64,000 bases of DNA from an uncultured Pelagibacteraceae bacterium (GCA_902613065.1 CACMFU010000002.1:93266-157265), one strand, 5' to 3'. Shown: positions 10,542 to 24,004, counted from the first letter of the stretch. The notes: generated by a model from the letters alone, not told the origin. A program made the numbers and translations.

Positions 10542-11166
10542 CTATTTTCACTCCTTTATTATTTTCAACATCAACTAATTCAATACCATCTTTTCTATCT
10601 CTTGATATTTGTTTGAAATAACTTTGTCTTTTTACTCCAGATCTTTGTCTGAAGGTCAATACAATTGCTCCGATCATGGCTACCAATAAAACCATTCCAG
10701 ATAATTGAAACAAATGAATATAATCAGTATATATAACGCTTCCTAAAGATTGAGTATTTGTTAAGTCAGTATTTATTTCAATCGCAATTGAATCTAACAA
10801 ATCTGGTTTATATTTCCATCCACCTATAACAATAATTAATTCAAAAAATATAATTATACTTACTAATAGACCAACTGGAATATGGGAACTTCTTCCACTA
10901 GAATTAAACCATTCATTTTTTTGTTGCGCCACATTTAACATCATAACCACAAATAAAAATAATACTGCAACTGCTCCAACGTACACAATAAGCATTATCA
11001 TTCCTAAAAATTCGGCACCAATCATGATGAATAGGCAAGAAATACTAATAAAGTCCAATATTAAAAAAAAAACTGAGTTAACTGTGTTTTTCGAAACAGT
11101 TACCATAATTGCAGAGACAATTGCAATCAGTGAAAATATATAAAAGACTATTGCGTGAGCAATCAT
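10534..11166 (-). CDS. nuoJ: NADH-quinone oxidoreductase subunit J
   Basis: [20 protein letters not shown] motif; nuo operon context. Confidence 0.96.
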   Translation of the reverse strand: MIAHAIVFYIFSLIAIVSAIMVTVSKNTVNSVFFLILDFISISCLFIMIGAEFLGMIMLIVYVGAVAVLFLFVVMMLNVAQQKNEWFNSSGRSSHIPVGLLVSIIIFFELIIVIGGWKYKPDLLDSIAIEINTDLTNTQSLGSVIYTDYIHLFQLSGMVLLVAMIGAIVLTFRQRSGVKRQSYFKQISRDRKDGIELVDVENNKGVKIDA

Positions 11167-11169
11167 TGA

Positions 11170-11679
11170 TTATCTGTGGGAGCTATCAGCATTAATATTT
11201 GCTGCTAAAATATTCTCCCATCTATCTCCATTCTCTAACAACTTTTCTTTGTTATAGTAAAGTTCTTCTCTTGTTTCTGTAGCAAATTCAAAATTTGGAC
11301 CTTGCACAATCGCATCAACTGGACAAGATTGTTCGCACAAACCACAATAAATACATTTTAACATATCAATATCATAACGAGTAGTTTTTCTACTTCCATC
11401 TTCTCTCTCGCTAGACTCTATTGTTATAGCCTGAGCAGGACAAACAGCTTCACATAGTTTACAAGCAATACATCTCTCCTCACCATTTGGATATCTTCTT
11501 AGCGCATGTTCTCCTCTTGCTCTAGGACTAATTGAACCTTTTTCAAATGGATAATTAATTGTTTTTTTTGGTTTAAATATCTCTTTTATTGCCATGATTA
11601 ATCCTGTTAAAAAATCAATCATAAAAATTGTTTTGAAAAATCTTATTATGCTCATTCTAATTACCCGGTAATAAATCAA
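11170..11679 (-). CDS. nuoI: NADH-quinone oxidoreductase subunit I (ferredoxin-like); likely start internal to the ORF-track start
   Basis: [19 protein letters not shown] and [17 protein letters not shown] 4Fe-4S motifs. Confidence 0.96.
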   Translation of the reverse strand: MIYYRVIRMSIIRFFKTIFMIDFLTGLIMAIKEIFKPKKTINYPFEKGSISPRARGEHALRRYPNGEERCIACKLCEAVCPAQAITIESSEREDGSRKTTRYDIDMLKCIYCGLCEQSCPVDAIVQGPNFEFATETREELYYNKEKLLENGDRWENILAANINADSSHR

Positions 11680-12655
11680 AATACATTAAAAAACTTGCAG
11701 TTAATACTACATAAATCAATGAAAATGGTAGAAAAATTTTCCATCCAAGTTTCATTAATTGATCATACCTATATCTTGGTACTATTGCTTTTATCAAAGC
11801 AAATAAGATAAATAAAAAGAGTATTTTTAAGATTAACCATATTGGAGCCGGAATAACATTAAATGGAAATAAATCTATAGGAGATAACCAGCCACCCAGA
11901 AATAAAATAGATCCCATTGCACACATAAGTAAAATGTTAGCATACTCCCCTAACCAAAACATTGCATACATCATTCCAGAGTATTCTGTCTGGTAACCTG
12001 CAACTAACTCTGCTTCAGCTTCGGGCAAATCAAAAGGTGGTCTGTTCGTTTCTGCTAAGGCTGAAATAAAAAATATTATAAACATTGGGAATAGAGGTAT
12101 TACAAACCATAAATCTTTTTGAGCTAAAACGATGTCACTTAGATTTAATGAACCTACACAAAGTAATACATTTATAATTATTACTCCTATGGAAACTTCA
12201 TAAGAAACCATTTGAGCAGCTGATCTAATTGCTCCTAGAAAAGGATACTTTGAATTAGATGCCCATCCACCCATAATTATTCCATAAACACCTAAAGATG
12301 AAACTGCAAAAAGATATAAAATACCAACATTGATATCTGCTAGTACAAATGTTTCACTAAAAGGAATTACTGCCCAAGCAATTAAAGCCAAAGTCATTGT
12401 AACTATTGGAGCTAAGATAAATATAACTTTATTTGAGCTTGCTGGAATGATTATTTCTTTAAAAATGTATTTTAATGCGTCAGCTAATGTTTGAAATAAT
12501 CCAAATGGACCAACAACGTTAGGACCTCTTCTTTTTTGAACAAATGCCCATACTCTTCTATCTAACCAAACAATCATTGCAACAGATACTAAAACTGGGA
12601 TCAACAGAAACAGAATTCTATAAATTTGTTCAAAAAATATAAATAGTTCAGCCAT
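11657..12655 (-). CDS. nuoH: NADH-quinone oxidoreductase subunit H
   Basis: [53 protein letters not shown]. Confidence 0.97.
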   Translation of the reverse strand: MAELFIFFEQIYRILFLLIPVLVSVAMIVWLDRRVWAFVQKRRGPNVVGPFGLFQTLADALKYIFKEIIIPASSNKVIFILAPIVTMTLALIAWAVIPFSETFVLADINVGILYLFAVSSLGVYGIIMGGWASNSKYPFLGAIRSAAQMVSYEVSIGVIIINVLLCVGSLNLSDIVLAQKDLWFVIPLFPMFIIFFISALAETNRPPFDLPEAEAELVAGYQTEYSGMMYAMFWLGEYANILLMCAMGSILFLGGWLSPIDLFPFNVIPAPIWLILKILFLFILFALIKAIVPRYRYDQLMKLGWKIFLPFSLIYVVLTASFLMYFDLLPGN

Positions 12656-14685
12656 TAATTATCAGTTCCAGTTTTTGGTAAATTCATTCTAATATTTTTA
12701 CACTCTGACATTGTTTTTGATGCTCTCGCTATTACATTTGAGTGATAATAATCAATCTCTTCAGTAATAATTTTTTCTGATTTAAAATTATATTCAGGCA
12801 CCTCAAAATCAGCTTCATTTTTATTATTAAGATTTAAATAATTAATTAATGAGCCGATAAGTTGATTTTTATCTTTATATAAATTTTTTCTCTTAATGAA
12901 TGAGGACAATTCATTTATTATTTGCCAATCTTCTTTCGCTTCACCTGGTGGATATGATGCCTTGTAGGCTTTTTGTAATTTTCCTTCTAAGTTTGTAAAA
13001 TAACCATCTTGTTCTGTGTAAGTAGCACCAGGCAAAATTACATCAGCAATACTTGCACCTTTATCACCGTGACTACCTATATAAATTACAAATTCATTTT
13101 TTTTCTCAAAATTTAAATTATCTTGACCAAATAAAATTAAAATTTCAAATTCATTGTTTTCTAATTTATCCAATATTTCGTAGTTAGAATTTTTTGACAA
13201 TACATTTAAGTCATATGAGCCTACTGTGGATGAATTTTTTGATAATATATTTAATGCATTCCAATCATCAGAAATTTTATCATTTTCTAATAGATATTTT
13301 TTGAATTCTTCAAAAATATAAGGTGCTGACTTAAGTTTAAGAACTGATTGTCCAAAAATTATACTTGGATATTTCGATTTTCTAATTTTTTCTGAAATTT
13401 CATGCTTATTATCAATAATATCTTTTATAGTGTCGGTATTATTCGATATAACTTTGTAAGGGTAAGTTAAATCACCAACATCACCTAAAGATATAATTTC
13501 GGTCTTATTTTTTAAATAATTTTTTCTTATTCGTGAGTTTAATATTGTTGCTTCAAATCTTGGATTTGTACCTATTAGAATTATTAAATCGCTTTTTTCT
13601 ATTCCTTCAATTGAACTATTAAATAGATAGTTACTTCTTACCTTTGTATTAATATATAATTTTTCATATCTGGATTCCAAATTTTCAGACTTGATCGTTT
13701 TTTCAAAAAAATCTTTTGCTACATATATAGTTTCCATATTTGTCATATCACCTATAAATCCAGCAATTTTTTCAGATTTTGTTTTTGCAATTCTTTCAGA
13801 TACAGCTTTAAAAGCTTCGTCCCAACTTGATGGCTTTAATTTATTATTAATCTTTACATAAGGAGTATCTAATCTTTGATTTTTTAAGCCGTCACATGCA
13901 TATCTAGTCTTATCAGATATCCATTCTTCATTTATTTCCTCGTTAATTCTTGGAAGAACTCTTTTAACTTCCCATCCGTATGTATCTACTCTTATATTTG
14001 ATCCAACAGCATCCATCACATCAATTGTCTCAGTTTTTTTTAGTTCCCATGGTCTAGCCTCGAAGACATAAGGTTTTGATGTAAGTGCTCCGACAGGACA
14101 TAAATCAATAACATTAGCTGAGAGTTCAGACTCCATCGCTTTTTCTAAATAAGTGGTGATTTGCATATTCTCACCTCTCCCAATTGCTCCAAGTTCTGGT
14201 ACTCCAGCAACTTCAGTTGCAAATCTTATACATCTTGTGCAATGAATGCATCTTGTCATTTGAGTTTTTATAAGAGGACCCATATATTTTTCTGGTACAT
14301 ATCTTTTATTTTCTTTAAATCTTGATTTATCAATTCCATAATACATAGATTGATCTTGTAAATCGCATTCGCCACCTTGATCACATACTGGACAATCTAG
14401 TGGATGGTTTGCTAGTAAAAATTCCATTACACCTTTTCTTGCTTTTTTCACTTTTTCGGTGTTAGTTCTAAGCACCATCCCCTCTGTAGCAGGCATCGCG
14501 CAAGATGCTATTGGCTTATGAGATTTTTCCATTTCAACTAAACACATTCTACAATTTCCAGCTATAGACAATTTTTCGTGATAACAGAACCTTGGTATCT
14601 CTGCTCCAGCTTGTTCGCAAGCTTGCAATACTGTAGTTCCTTCTTCTACCTCAACATCAATATCATTTACTTTAAGTTTAAGCAT
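12655..14685 (-). CDS. nuoG: NADH-quinone oxidoreductase subunit G
   Basis: [56 protein letters not shown]. Confidence 0.97.
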   Translation of the reverse strand: MLKLKVNDIDVEVEEGTTVLQACEQAGAEIPRFCYHEKLSIAGNCRMCLVEMEKSHKPIASCAMPATEGMVLRTNTEKVKKARKGVMEFLLANHPLDCPVCDQGGECDLQDQSMYYGIDKSRFKENKRYVPEKYMGPLIKTQMTRCIHCTRCIRFATEVAGVPELGAIGRGENMQITTYLEKAMESELSANVIDLCPVGALTSKPYVFEARPWELKKTETIDVMDAVGSNIRVDTYGWEVKRVLPRINEEINEEWISDKTRYACDGLKNQRLDTPYVKINNKLKPSSWDEAFKAVSERIAKTKSEKIAGFIGDMTNMETIYVAKDFFEKTIKSENLESRYEKLYINTKVRSNYLFNSSIEGIEKSDLIILIGTNPRFEATILNSRIRKNYLKNKTEIISLGDVGDLTYPYKVISNNTDTIKDIIDNKHEISEKIRKSKYPSIIFGQSVLKLKSAPYIFEEFKKYLLENDKISDDWNALNILSKNSSTVGSYDLNVLSKNSNYEILDKLENNEFEILILFGQDNLNFEKKNEFVIYIGSHGDKGASIADVILPGATYTEQDGYFTNLEGKLQKAYKASYPPGEAKEDWQIINELSSFIKRKNLYKDKNQLIGSLINYLNLNNKNEADFEVPEYNFKSEKIITEEIDYYHSNVIARASKTMSECKNIRMNLPKTGTDN

Positions 14686-16009
14686 TTTCTTTTTCTAATA
14701 AATGTTGATCAACTAAATAAGGTACATCTTTTTGCTTTTTCACAATTGGATCGAACTTGTTTCTTTCAATTATTTCATCTTTAAAATTTCTGATCAATCC
14801 TTGAACAGGCCATGAAGATCCTTCTCCAAAAGCACAAATTGTATGACCCTCAATTTGTTTTGTCACATCTAATAACATATCTACTTCATCTCTTGTGGCT
14901 TCACCTTTTGCCATTCTCTCTAACATTCTCCACATCCAACCAGAACCTTCTCTGCATGGTGTACATTGACCACAACTCTCGTGTTTATAAAATCTTGCTA
15001 TTCTAGCCATACACTTAATAATGTCTTGATCTTTATTTATAACAACAATACCAGCTGTTCCTAAACCAGTTTTATTCTCAACACATGCATCAAAGTCCAT
15101 TTTAATTGTTTCACATGTTTCTTTTGGTAGTAATGGCATTGATGAACCACCAGGTATAACTGCTTTTAGATTATCCCATCCACCTATTACTCCACCTGCA
15201 TGTTTTTCAATCAATTCTTTTAATGGAATTCCCATTTCCTCTTCTACGTTGCAGGGATTATTCACATTTCCTGAAATACAATATATTTTAGAACCAGTAT
15301 TTTTTGGTCTACCGAGTGATGAAAACCATTTTCCACCTCTTCTAAGTATAGTTGGTACCACTGAAATTGTTTCAACATTGTTTATTATTGTCGGGCAACC
15401 ATAAAGACCTATTAAAGCCGGAAATGGAGGTTTCAATCTTGGTTGACCTTTTTTTCCTTCAATACTCTCGAGCAAAGCAGTTTCCTCACCACAGATATAA
15501 GCACCAGCACCATAATGAATATATATATCTAATTCCCAATCAGTCCCTGCAGAATTTTTTCCTAATAGACCATCCTTGTACGCTTCATCTATAGCTGTTT
15601 GAAGCTTTTGTCCTTCTTTAAAATATTCTCCTCTTATATAAATATAACACTTATGAGCATTAACTGCGTAAGATGCAATTAAGCAACCTTCTATTAATTT
15701 ATGTGGTTCAAATCTTAGAATATCTCTATCTTTGCACGTGCCAGGCTCAGACTCATCGGCATTAATTACTAAATAATGTGGTCTTGATCCAAGTTCTTTT
15801 GGGGCAAAAGACCATTTTAATCCTGTAGGAAATCCAGCACCACCTCTTCCTCTAAGTTCTGATGTTTTAATTTCATTAATTATCCATTCTCTTCCTTTGC
15901 CGCAAATTTCTTTTGTATCCTTCCAGTCTCCCCTTTGTTTTGCAGATGCTAAATCAGCACCAAAATCATTGTATAAATTTTGAAAAATTCTATCCTTATC
16001 TTCAAGCAT
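14678..16009 (-). CDS. nuoF: NADH-quinone oxidoreductase subunit F
   Basis: [52 protein letters not shown]. Confidence 0.97.
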   Translation of the reverse strand: MLEDKDRIFQNLYNDFGADLASAKQRGDWKDTKEICGKGREWIINEIKTSELRGRGGAGFPTGLKWSFAPKELGSRPHYLVINADESEPGTCKDRDILRFEPHKLIEGCLIASYAVNAHKCYIYIRGEYFKEGQKLQTAIDEAYKDGLLGKNSAGTDWELDIYIHYGAGAYICGEETALLESIEGKKGQPRLKPPFPALIGLYGCPTIINNVETISVVPTILRRGGKWFSSLGRPKNTGSKIYCISGNVNNPCNVEEEMGIPLKELIEKHAGGVIGGWDNLKAVIPGGSSMPLLPKETCETIKMDFDACVENKTGLGTAGIVVINKDQDIIKCMARIARFYKHESCGQCTPCREGSGWMWRMLERMAKGEATRDEVDMLLDVTKQIEGHTICAFGEGSSWPVQGLIRNFKDEIIERNKFDPIVKKQKDVPYLVDQHLLEKENA

Positions 16010-16610
16010 TTTTATTACCTATTAATGTTTTTCTAGTATTTTCTGGTTCAGAACTTAATCTGCCTCTATATGATCCTGGTTGAGGAACTTCATTATTACT
16101 TATTTTATCAATTATTTGCTCTAGTTTTGTTGGATCTAAATCCTCATAATAATCCTCATTCAATTGAAGCATAGGAGCATTCACACAAGCACCCAAACAC
16201 TCTACTTCTAACCAAGAAGTTTTTCCATCCTCTGATAAACAATTTTCTTCCTCAGAAATTTTTCGTTTACAAACATCTACTAAATTATACGCACCCCTTA
16301 ACATACATGGGGTTGTAGTACATACTTGAAAGAAGTATTTACCAACTGGAGTTAAATTATACATGCTATAAAATGTAGCTACCTCATATACTTTTATGTA
16401 TGGCATATCTAAATATTTTGCTATGTATTTCATTGCACTTAAAGGTATCCAATTATCATTTTGTTTTTGTGCTAAGTACAATAAAGCCATAACAGCACTT
16501 TGTTGTTTACCAGAAGGATAATTTTTAATAATACTATCAGCAGTTTCTTTGTTTTTTTTACTAAACTCAAATTTTTCAGGTTGTACTTTTGATATTTTTT
16601 TAACAGCCAT
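16002..16610 (-). CDS. nuoE: NADH-quinone oxidoreductase subunit E
   Basis: [31 protein letters not shown]...[22 protein letters not shown]. Confidence 0.96.
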   Translation of the reverse strand: MAVKKISKVQPEKFEFSKKNKETADSIIKNYPSGKQQSAVMALLYLAQKQNDNWIPLSAMKYIAKYLDMPYIKVYEVATFYSMYNLTPVGKYFFQVCTTTPCMLRGAYNLVDVCKRKISEEENCLSEDGKTSWLEVECLGACVNAPMLQLNEDYYEDLDPTKLEQIIDKISNNEVPQPGSYRGRLSSEPENTRKTLIGNKNA

Positions 16611-17785
16611 TATCTATCTACCTCTCCAAAAACAATATCCATTGAACCTAAAACTGCAGGAACATCAGCTAACATATGACCTTTAATTAAGTAATCCATT
16701 GCTTGCAAATGAGAAAATCCTGGAGCTCGAATTTTGCATTTGTAAGGTTTGCTTGAACCATCAGAAATTAAGTAAACACCAAATTCTCCTTTAGGAGCCT
16801 CTACGGCAGTATATATTTCGTCTTTATCAACCCTATAACCTTCCGTATATAACTTGAAATGATGGATCAATGCTTCCATAGATTGTTTTATATCTTTTTT
16901 TGGTGGTGGACTGATTTTTCCATCATCAGTTTTAATTGGTCCAACAGGTAAATTTGCCAAGCATTGATTTATTATATTTACACTTTCTTTCATTTCTTCA
17001 ATTCTGCATAGGTATCTATCGTAACAATCTCCGTTTTTTCCTACTGGAATTTTGAATTCGAACTGTTCATAACAATCGTACGGCTGGGATTTTCTTAAAT
17101 CCCAAGGGACGCCAGATCCTCTCAACATAACACCAGAAAATGAATAATCGAGAGCATCTTGTTTTGATACTACTCCTATATCAACGTTCCTTTGCTTAAA
17201 TATTCGGTTATCAGTTAAAAGTAATTCTAAATCATTTATTATTTTTGGAAATCTTTCACAAAATTTTCCGATCTCTTTATCTAATCCTTTTGGTAGGTCT
17301 TGATGTACTCCTCCAGCTCTAAAATAATTAGCATGCAATCTAGAACCAGAAACTTTTTCATAAAAACCCATTAATATTTCTCTTTCTTCAAATCCCCATA
17401 AAGTCGGAGTTAATGCACCAACATCCATTGCTTGTGTTGTAACATTTAAAATATGACTAAGTATTCTTCCAATCTCGCAAAACATTACTCTTATATATTG
17501 AGCTCTTATCGGAACTTCTATTTTTAAAATTTTTTCAATTGCTAAAGCAAAAGCGTGTTCTTGGTTCATTGGTGCTACATAATCTAATCGATCAAAATAC
17601 GGAACAGCTTGGGTATAAGTTTTATTTTCAATTAATTTTTCTGTACCCCTATGCAATAAACCAATGTGTGGATCTGCTTTTTCAACAATTTCACCATCTA
17701 ACTGCAATATTAATCGTAAAACTCCATGTGCTGCTGGATGTTGAGGTCCAAAATTTAGATTCAAAGTTTTAGTTTCTTTTGCCAT
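16610..17785 (-). CDS. nuoD: NADH-quinone oxidoreductase subunit D
   Basis: [38 protein letters not shown]. Confidence 0.97.
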   Translation of the reverse strand: MAKETKTLNLNFGPQHPAAHGVLRLILQLDGEIVEKADPHIGLLHRGTEKLIENKTYTQAVPYFDRLDYVAPMNQEHAFALAIEKILKIEVPIRAQYIRVMFCEIGRILSHILNVTTQAMDVGALTPTLWGFEEREILMGFYEKVSGSRLHANYFRAGGVHQDLPKGLDKEIGKFCERFPKIINDLELLLTDNRIFKQRNVDIGVVSKQDALDYSFSGVMLRGSGVPWDLRKSQPYDCYEQFEFKIPVGKNGDCYDRYLCRIEEMKESVNIINQCLANLPVGPIKTDDGKISPPPKKDIKQSMEALIHHFKLYTEGYRVDKDEIYTAVEAPKGEFGVYLISDGSSKPYKCKIRAPGFSHLQAMDYLIKGHMLADVPAVLGSMDIVFGEVDR

Positions 17786-18375
17786 TATTCTTTAGTTTGT
17801 TCTTTTATATACTTGGTTCCTTCCCAAGGACTTTCATAATCGAAGTTTCTATAATTTTGTTCTAATTTTACTGGTTCATAAATAACTTTTTTAGTTTCAT
17901 GACTGTATCTAACTTCATTATGACCTGTTAAAGGAAAATCTTTTCTTAATGGATGTCCTTCAAAGCCATAATCTGTAAGTATTCTTCTCAGGTCTGGATG
18001 ATCTTTAAAATCAATTCCATACATGTCAAATACTTCCCTTTCCATCCAATTTGCAGCAGGAAATATAGATGTTATTGAACCAACAATTTCTTTTTCTTTT
18101 ACATCCATCTCTATGATAATTCTTTGATTAAATTCATGACTTAATAATAGATAAACTAATTTGAATCTAATTTCATTTTCAGGAAAATCTACAGCTGTGA
18201 TATCTATCAATTGTCTAAATTTAGTTTTTGAATTTGTTTTTAGGAATAAAATAACTTCTGTTAAGTCCGCTTCTTCAATTTTTAAGTAAATTTGATTATG
18301 TTTGATTAAAGAACTTTTTATTTTTGTATTTAGTTCTGAATTCAAAATTTTTTCTAAATCCTGGATATTTTGCAT
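17785..18375 (-). CDS. nuoC: NADH-quinone oxidoreductase subunit C
   Basis: [43 protein letters not shown]. Confidence 0.97.
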   Translation of the reverse strand: MQNIQDLEKILNSELNTKIKSSLIKHNQIYLKIEEADLTEVILFLKTNSKTKFRQLIDITAVDFPENEIRFKLVYLLLSHEFNQRIIIEMDVKEKEIVGSITSIFPAANWMEREVFDMYGIDFKDHPDLRRILTDYGFEGHPLRKDFPLTGHNEVRYSHETKKVIYEPVKLEQNYRNFDYESPWEGTKYIKEQTKE

Positions 18376-18378
18376 TTT

Positions 18379-18900
18379 TTATCTTTCCAGGGAACCTTTG
18401 TTCCTGATTTTCTTTTGAAGTTGCATTATTCCATATAAAAGTGCTTCAGCAGAAGGAGGGCACCCCGGAACGTATACATCAACTGGCACAATACGATCGC
18501 ATCCTCTTACTACAGAGTAAGAGTAATGATAATATCCTCCACCATTTGCACAACTTCCCATGGAAATTACATATCTTGGTTCTGGCATCTGGTCATAAAC
18601 TTTTCTTAACGCTGGAGCCATTTTGTTTGTAAGAGTTCCAGCAACAATCATAACATCTGATTGTCTAGGTGAAGCTCTAGGGGCAGCACCAAATCTTTCT
18701 AAATCATATCTTGGCATTGAAGTTTGCATCATTTCAACTGCGCAACATGCTAGACCAAAAGTCATCCAATGTAATGATCCAGTTCTGGCCCAGTTCACTA
18801 GATTATCCAGTGATGTTGTTATAAAACCATTATCACTAAAATCTTGTGCTAATTGTTTAAATTCTTCTGGAATATCTTTTTTTCTTCCTTCTAAATTCAT
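18379..18900 (-). CDS. nuoB: NADH-quinone oxidoreductase subunit B
   Basis: [11 protein letters not shown]...[43 protein letters not shown]. Confidence 0.98.
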   Translation of the reverse strand: MNLEGRKKDIPEEFKQLAQDFSDNGFITTSLDNLVNWARTGSLHWMTFGLACCAVEMMQTSMPRYDLERFGAAPRASPRQSDVMIVAGTLTNKMAPALRKVYDQMPEPRYVISMGSCANGGGYYHYSYSVVRGCDRIVPVDVYVPGCPPSAEALLYGIMQLQKKIRNKGSLER

Positions 18901-18901
18901 T

Positions 18902-19270
18902 TTATTCCCAGTCTAATGCTCCTTTTTTCCATTCATAAATAAATCCTATAGTAAGAATAAATAAAAATATCATCATTGATATAAATCCGAATATTCCGAT
19001 TTTGCCCAGAGATATTGCCCAAGGGAATAGAAAAGCGATTTCTAAATCAAAAATAATAAATAATATTGCAACAAGATAAAATCTGACATCAAATTCCATT
19101 CTTGAGTCATTAAATGGTTCGAACCCACATTCATATGCTGATAATTTTTCTGGATCAGGATTTTTTGGAGATGCTAAATAATTAACCGCCACAAATGCTA
19201 CACTTAACACAAGTGCAACTAGTAAAAATACAATGATTGGCAAATAATCTTTTAAAAATTCCGCAAGCAT
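18902..19270 (-). CDS. nuoA: NADH-quinone oxidoreductase subunit A (start revised to ATG at 19270; the ORF track extends upstream to a GTG at 19288)
   Basis: [42 protein letters not shown]. Confidence 0.94.
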   Translation of the reverse strand: MLAEFLKDYLPIIVFLLVALVLSVAFVAVNYLASPKNPDPEKLSAYECGFEPFNDSRMEFDVRFYLVAILFIIFDLEIAFLFPWAISLGKIGIFGFISMMIFLFILTIGFIYEWKKGALDWE

Positions 19271-19353
19271 GATGAGTCTATATAGCACCTTTTAGATCAA
19301 CTAAAAGAGCAGATAGGTCACATTTTAAGGCTCTATTTTATTCATTTATTTGA

Positions 19354-19430
19354 TGGCGGGAGTGAAGGGACTCGAACCCTCGACCTATCGCGTGACAGGC
19401 GATCGCTCTAACCAACTGAGCTACACCCCC
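19354..19430 (-). tRNA. tRNA-Asp(GTC), CCA encoded
   Basis: Reverse strand GGGGGTGTAGCTCAGTTGGTTAGAGCGATCGCCTGTCACGCGATAGGTCGAGGGTTCGAGTCCCTTCACTCCCGCCA; anticodon loop CTGTCAC; cloverleaf stems fold by eye. Confidence 0.96.
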
Positions 19431-19436
19431 GTGTTC

Positions 19437-19512
19437 TGGTGGGCAGTAAAGGACTCGAACCTTTGACCCCCTCGGTGTAAACGAGATGCTCTACCAACTG
19501 AGCTAACCGCCC
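19437..19512 (-). tRNA. tRNA-Val(TAC), CCA encoded
   Basis: Reverse strand GGGCGGTTAGCTCAGTTGGTAGAGCATCTCGTTTACACCGAGGGGGTCAAAGGTTCGAGTCCTTTACTGCCCACCA; anticodon loop TTTACAC. Confidence 0.96.
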
Positions 19513-19559
19513 AAAACATGGTACTATTACATCAAGGTTATTATAATGTAAATTGTTTA

Positions 19560-21950
19560 TTACTGAATACTAGCTTGAGATTTATCGTCTTTTTTAGTTT
19601 CTGTTAATTTATCTACCTCAGTCCATTCAGTTGGCTTCAATTCTTTAGTTAAAGCTATTTTAATTACTTCATCAGCAGATTCTACTGGAACAATTTCAAT
19701 ATCATCTTTCACTTTTTTTGGTACGTCAACTAAATCTTTTTCATTCTCTTTGGGTATCAAAACTTTTTTAACTCCGGCTCTGTGCGCTGCTAATAACTTT
19801 TCTTTTAATCCACCAATTGGCAAAACCTGGCCTGTAATTGTTACTTCACCTGTCATTGCTATTTCTCTTTTAACTGGTACTTTGGTAATTGAAGACACTA
19901 TTGATGTAACCATGGCTATACCAGCAGAGGGTCCATCTTTTGGTGTTGCACCTTCAGGAACATGTATATGAAAATCTTTTTTCTCAAATAGTGGAGGTGT
20001 TACTCCGAACTCTAAACATTTTGATCGAACATAAGATTTAGCAGCTTTCACAGACTCTTGCATTACATCACCTAATTTACCAGTTATTTGCATTCTACCC
20101 TTACCAGGCATGTTAACTGTTTCAACTTTTAATATCTCTCCACCAAACTCTGTCCAGGCTAAACCTATTACTATACCAACTTTATCTTTCGTTTCTAGTT
20201 CACCAAATTTAAATTTTTTAATTCCTAGGAAATCAGGAATATTTCTTCCATTTACTTCGACACTATTTTCTTCATTATTAACTACTTTTTTTACAACTTT
20301 TCTTGTTACTTTAGAAATTTCTCTCTCCAAATTTCTTACACCACTTTCTCTTGTATAGCTTCTTATAATTTCTTTGATTGTATCATCAGCTAACTTCATT
20401 TCTCCTTCTTTAACACCATTATCCTTTATTTGTTTAGGTAGTAAGTACTTATTAGCAATATTAATTTTTTCATCTTCTGTATATCCAGGTATTCTTATAA
20501 CTTCCATTCTATCTAAAAGAGGTGGGAGAATGTTAAGTGTATTAGCTGTTGTAACAAACATAACATCTGATAGATCATAATCGACTTCAAGATAATGATC
20601 ATTAAAGGTCGTATTCTGTTCAGGATCAAGTGCTTCTAATAACGCTGAAGATGGATCTCCTCTGTAATCATTGCCTACTTTGTCAATCTCATCTAGTAAA
20701 AATAGAGGATTTTTAGTACCTGCTTTTTTCATCATCTGAATAATTTTTCCAGGAAGAGAACCAATGTAAGTTCTTCTATGTCCTCTCACTTCAGCTTCGT
20801 CTCTTACTCCACCTAAAGACATTCTTACAAATTGTCTATTAGTAGCTTTAGCGATTGATTTACCTAAAGAAGTTTTTCCTACACCAGGCGGGCCAACTAA
20901 ACATAATATTGGGCCTTTAATTTTATCCATTCTTTTTTGCACAGCTAAAAATTCTATAATTCTCTCTTTAACTTTATCTAATCCAAAATGGTCTTCTTCA
21001 AGAATTTTTAATGCCTTATTCAAGTCAATATCTACTTTATCTTTTTTAAACCAAGGTAAATCTATCATCCAATCTAGGTAGTTTCTTACAACAGTTGCCT
21101 CGGCGGACATTGGACTCATGTTTTTTAATTTTTTTAATTCGGACATACATTTTTTTTCAACTTCTTTTGGCATCTTAGCTTTCAAAATTGATTTTTTTAA
21201 ACTTGTGGTCTCGTCCTTACCATCTTCAATTTCACCCAATTCTTTTTGAATAGCTTTTAATTGTTCGTTTAAATAATATTCTCTTTGAGTTTTCTCCATT
21301 TGAGTTTTAACTCTTCCTCTAATTCTTTTCTCTACACCTATTATGCTTGCCTCATTTTCCATAATTTTAATGACACTATTTAATCTTTTCTTTACGTCTA
21401 ATATTTCAAAAATTTGTTGTTTTTCAGAAATACTTGCGTTGATATGTGAAATTATATTATCCACGATTTTAGATGGATCTTTTAATTGTTTTATATTGTT
21501 AATTGTCTCTGATGATATTTTTTTATTAACAGCAGTCAGTTTTTCCAATTTTTTTATTGCAGCCAAACTTAATGGTAATAAATCTTCATCTTTTGATAGA
21601 ATATCCTTTTGATATTCAAAAGCACATTTAATGAATTTTTCATCATCTTTAAAATCTACAATTTTTACTCTTTTTGTACCTTCTACTAATACTTTAACTG
21701 TTCCATCTGGAAGCTTAAGTAGCTGCAATATGTTACTTTCACATCCATAGGTGAAAACGTCATTTTTCTTTGGGTCATCAACTTCAGAATTTTTTTGTGT
21801 GACAAGAACAATTTTTTTATCACCTTTCATTACTTCATTTAATGCGGTGATGGACTTATCTCTTCCAACAAATAAAGGAATAACCATACTTGGGAATACA
21901 ACTATGTCTCTTAATGGCAATAACGGTAATGTTACTTTTATATCCATCAT
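19560..21950 (-). CDS. lon: ATP-dependent endopeptidase La
   Basis: GPPGVGKTSLGKSIA Walker A, FLLDEIDK Walker B, PKDGPSAGIAM catalytic Ser, GGLKEKLLAAHRAG catalytic Lys. Confidence 0.98.
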   Translation of the reverse strand: MMDIKVTLPLLPLRDIVVFPSMVIPLFVGRDKSITALNEVMKGDKKIVLVTQKNSEVDDPKKNDVFTYGCESNILQLLKLPDGTVKVLVEGTKRVKIVDFKDDEKFIKCAFEYQKDILSKDEDLLPLSLAAIKKLEKLTAVNKKISSETINNIKQLKDPSKIVDNIISHINASISEKQQIFEILDVKKRLNSVIKIMENEASIIGVEKRIRGRVKTQMEKTQREYYLNEQLKAIQKELGEIEDGKDETTSLKKSILKAKMPKEVEKKCMSELKKLKNMSPMSAEATVVRNYLDWMIDLPWFKKDKVDIDLNKALKILEEDHFGLDKVKERIIEFLAVQKRMDKIKGPILCLVGPPGVGKTSLGKSIAKATNRQFVRMSLGGVRDEAEVRGHRRTYIGSLPGKIIQMMKKAGTKNPLFLLDEIDKVGNDYRGDPSSALLEALDPEQNTTFNDHYLEVDYDLSDVMFVTTANTLNILPPLLDRMEVIRIPGYTEDEKINIANKYLLPKQIKDNGVKEGEMKLADDTIKEIIRSYTRESGVRNLEREISKVTRKVVKKVVNNEENSVEVNGRNIPDFLGIKKFKFGELETKDKVGIVIGLAWTEFGGEILKVETVNMPGKGRMQITGKLGDVMQESVKAAKSYVRSKCLEFGVTPPLFEKKDFHIHVPEGATPKDGPSAGIAMVTSIVSSITKVPVKREIAMTGEVTITGQVLPIGGLKEKLLAAHRAGVKKVLIPKENEKDLVDVPKKVKDDIEIVPVESADEVIKIALTKELKPTEWTEVDKLTETKKDDKSQASIQ

Positions 21951-22009
21951 AGAAATATGGATATTATATTTTATAATGCAATAGGAAATTATGGTTTATT
22001 AACGGGAAA

Positions 22010-23272
22010 TTATGCTGCTGAAGTCTTATCAGTTTTAGTTTTGTTCTTCGAATGAACAATAACAGGCGCTGATACACCTTTCGCCGCACCAGAATCAATT
22101 ATTACTTCTTCAATGTTATCTTGACTTGGTAGATCAAACATTGTTTTTAATAATATGTTTTCTAGAATCGATCTAAGCCCTCTTGCTCCAGTTTTTTTAG
22201 AAATAGCCTTATTAGCTATGTCCTTAACTGATTGATCTTTAAAAGTAAGTTTGACACCCTCTAATTTAAATAGTTCTTGGTATTGTTTAATTAAAGAATT
22301 TTTTGGCTCTAATAAAATTTTAACTAAAGATTTTTCATCAAGGTCATCTAAAGTAGCAGTTATAGGCAATCTTCCAATAAATTCAGGTATCAATCCATAT
22401 TTTAATAAGTCTTCAGGCTCAAGATTTTTCATCCACTCACCTACTTTTTTATCTTCAAGGCTTTTCACTTCAGCACCAAATCCAATTGATGAACCTTTAT
22501 CTCTTTGAGATATTATTTTATCTAATCCTGCAAACGCTCCACCACATATAAATAAAATATTGGTAGTATCTACTTGTAAAAATTCTTGTTGTGGATGTTT
22601 TCTTCCACCTTGAGGAGGCACACTGGCAACCGTTCCTTCCATTATTTTTAATAAAGCTTGTTGAACTCCTTCACCCGAAACATCTCTAGTAATTGACGGG
22701 TTTTCTGATTTTCTACTAATTTTATCTACCTCATCAATGTAAACAATCCCTCTTTGTGCTTTTTCAACATTGTAATCTGCTGCTTGTAATAGTTTTAATA
22801 TTATATTTTCAACATCTTCACCAACATATCCAGCTTCTGTTAATGTAGTTGCATCTGCCATAGTGAAAGGCACATCTAAAATTCTTGCTAAAGTTTGTGC
22901 TAATAATGTTTTTCCACATCCTGTTGGTCCAACTAACAAGATATTTGATTTTGAAAGTTCAACATTTTTACTAGTTTTATTTTCGTAATTTAATCTTTTG
23001 TAATGATTGTGAACTGCAACAGATAATACTTTTTTTGCATGGTCTTGACCGATTACATAATCATCTAGAACTGCACAGATCTCTTTTGGTGATGGTAATC
23101 CATCTTGATGTTTTACAAAAGTATCTTTGCTCTCTTCTTTGATGATGTCCATACATAATTCAACACACTCATCACAAATAAAAACAGTCGGGCCAGCAAT
23201 TAATTTTCTGACTTCGTGTTGACTCTTTCCACAGAAAGAACAGTAAAGAATATTTTTATTATTGTTGCTCAT
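22010..23272 (-). CDS. clpX: ATP-dependent Clp protease ATP-binding subunit ClpX
   Basis: N-terminal zinc finger [31 protein letters not shown], ClpX-specific [24 protein letters not shown]. Confidence 0.98.
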   Translation of the reverse strand: MSNNNKNILYCSFCGKSQHEVRKLIAGPTVFICDECVELCMDIIKEESKDTFVKHQDGLPSPKEICAVLDDYVIGQDHAKKVLSVAVHNHYKRLNYENKTSKNVELSKSNILLVGPTGCGKTLLAQTLARILDVPFTMADATTLTEAGYVGEDVENIILKLLQAADYNVEKAQRGIVYIDEVDKISRKSENPSITRDVSGEGVQQALLKIMEGTVASVPPQGGRKHPQQEFLQVDTTNILFICGGAFAGLDKIISQRDKGSSIGFGAEVKSLEDKKVGEWMKNLEPEDLLKYGLIPEFIGRLPITATLDDLDEKSLVKILLEPKNSLIKQYQELFKLEGVKLTFKDQSVKDIANKAISKKTGARGLRSILENILLKTMFDLPSQDNIEEVIIDSGAAKGVSAPVIVHSKNKTKTDKTSAA

Positions 23273-23361
23273 AGTTTTTTATAACGAATCAATTTGAATA
23301 CTTTATTACAAAGATTACTTCTTAATCAAGTATAGGTTGTGAATAAACTATATATTGTTGT

Positions 23362-23973
23362 TTAGTCTCTTTTTTCTACTACTTTATCTATCAAACCAAA
23401 ATCTTTTGCGTTATCTGGAGTCATAAAATTGTCTCTCTCCAAAGCATCTTTAATTTGATCAACTGATTTACCTGTGTGTTTAGAGTAAATTTCATTTAAT
23501 CTTTTTTTCAAAGACATAACCTCATTAGCATGAATTTCTATATCAGTTGCTTGACCTTGAAAACCTGCAGATGGTTGATGAACCATTATTCTTGAATTTG
23601 GTAATGATAATCTTTTTCCTTTAGATCCTGCAGCTAATAAAAATGATCCCATACTTGCGGCTTGACCAATGCACAATGTACTAACTTCAGGTTTGATATA
23701 TTGCATCGTGTCATAAATTCCCAATCCAGCTGTAACCAATCCACCTGGACTATTAATGTATAAAGAAATTTCTTTTTTAGGATCTTCAGACTCTAAAAAT
23801 AATAATTGAGCAGTAACTAAAGAAGCAACAGCATCATTAATTGGTCCAACTACAAAAACAATTCTCTCTTTTAATAATCTTGAATAAATATCATAAGCTC
23901 TTTCACCACGGCTTGATTGCTCAACAACCATTGGAATTAAAGTACTTAGATGTTCTGGAATTTTTGTTGTCAT
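23362..23973 (-). CDS. clpP: ATP-dependent Clp protease proteolytic subunit
   Basis: [15 protein letters not shown] catalytic Ser, [18 protein letters not shown] catalytic His. Confidence 0.98.
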   Translation of the reverse strand: MTTKIPEHLSTLIPMVVEQSSRGERAYDIYSRLLKERIVFVVGPINDAVASLVTAQLLFLESEDPKKEISLYINSPGGLVTAGLGIYDTMQYIKPEVSTLCIGQAASMGSFLLAAGSKGKRLSLPNSRIMVHQPSAGFQGQATDIEIHANEVMSLKKRLNEIYSKHTGKSVDQIKDALERDNFMTPDNAKDFGLIDKVVEKRD

Positions 23974-24004
23974 AAGTGATTCGATTTACTTATACAACTT
24001 GTGA

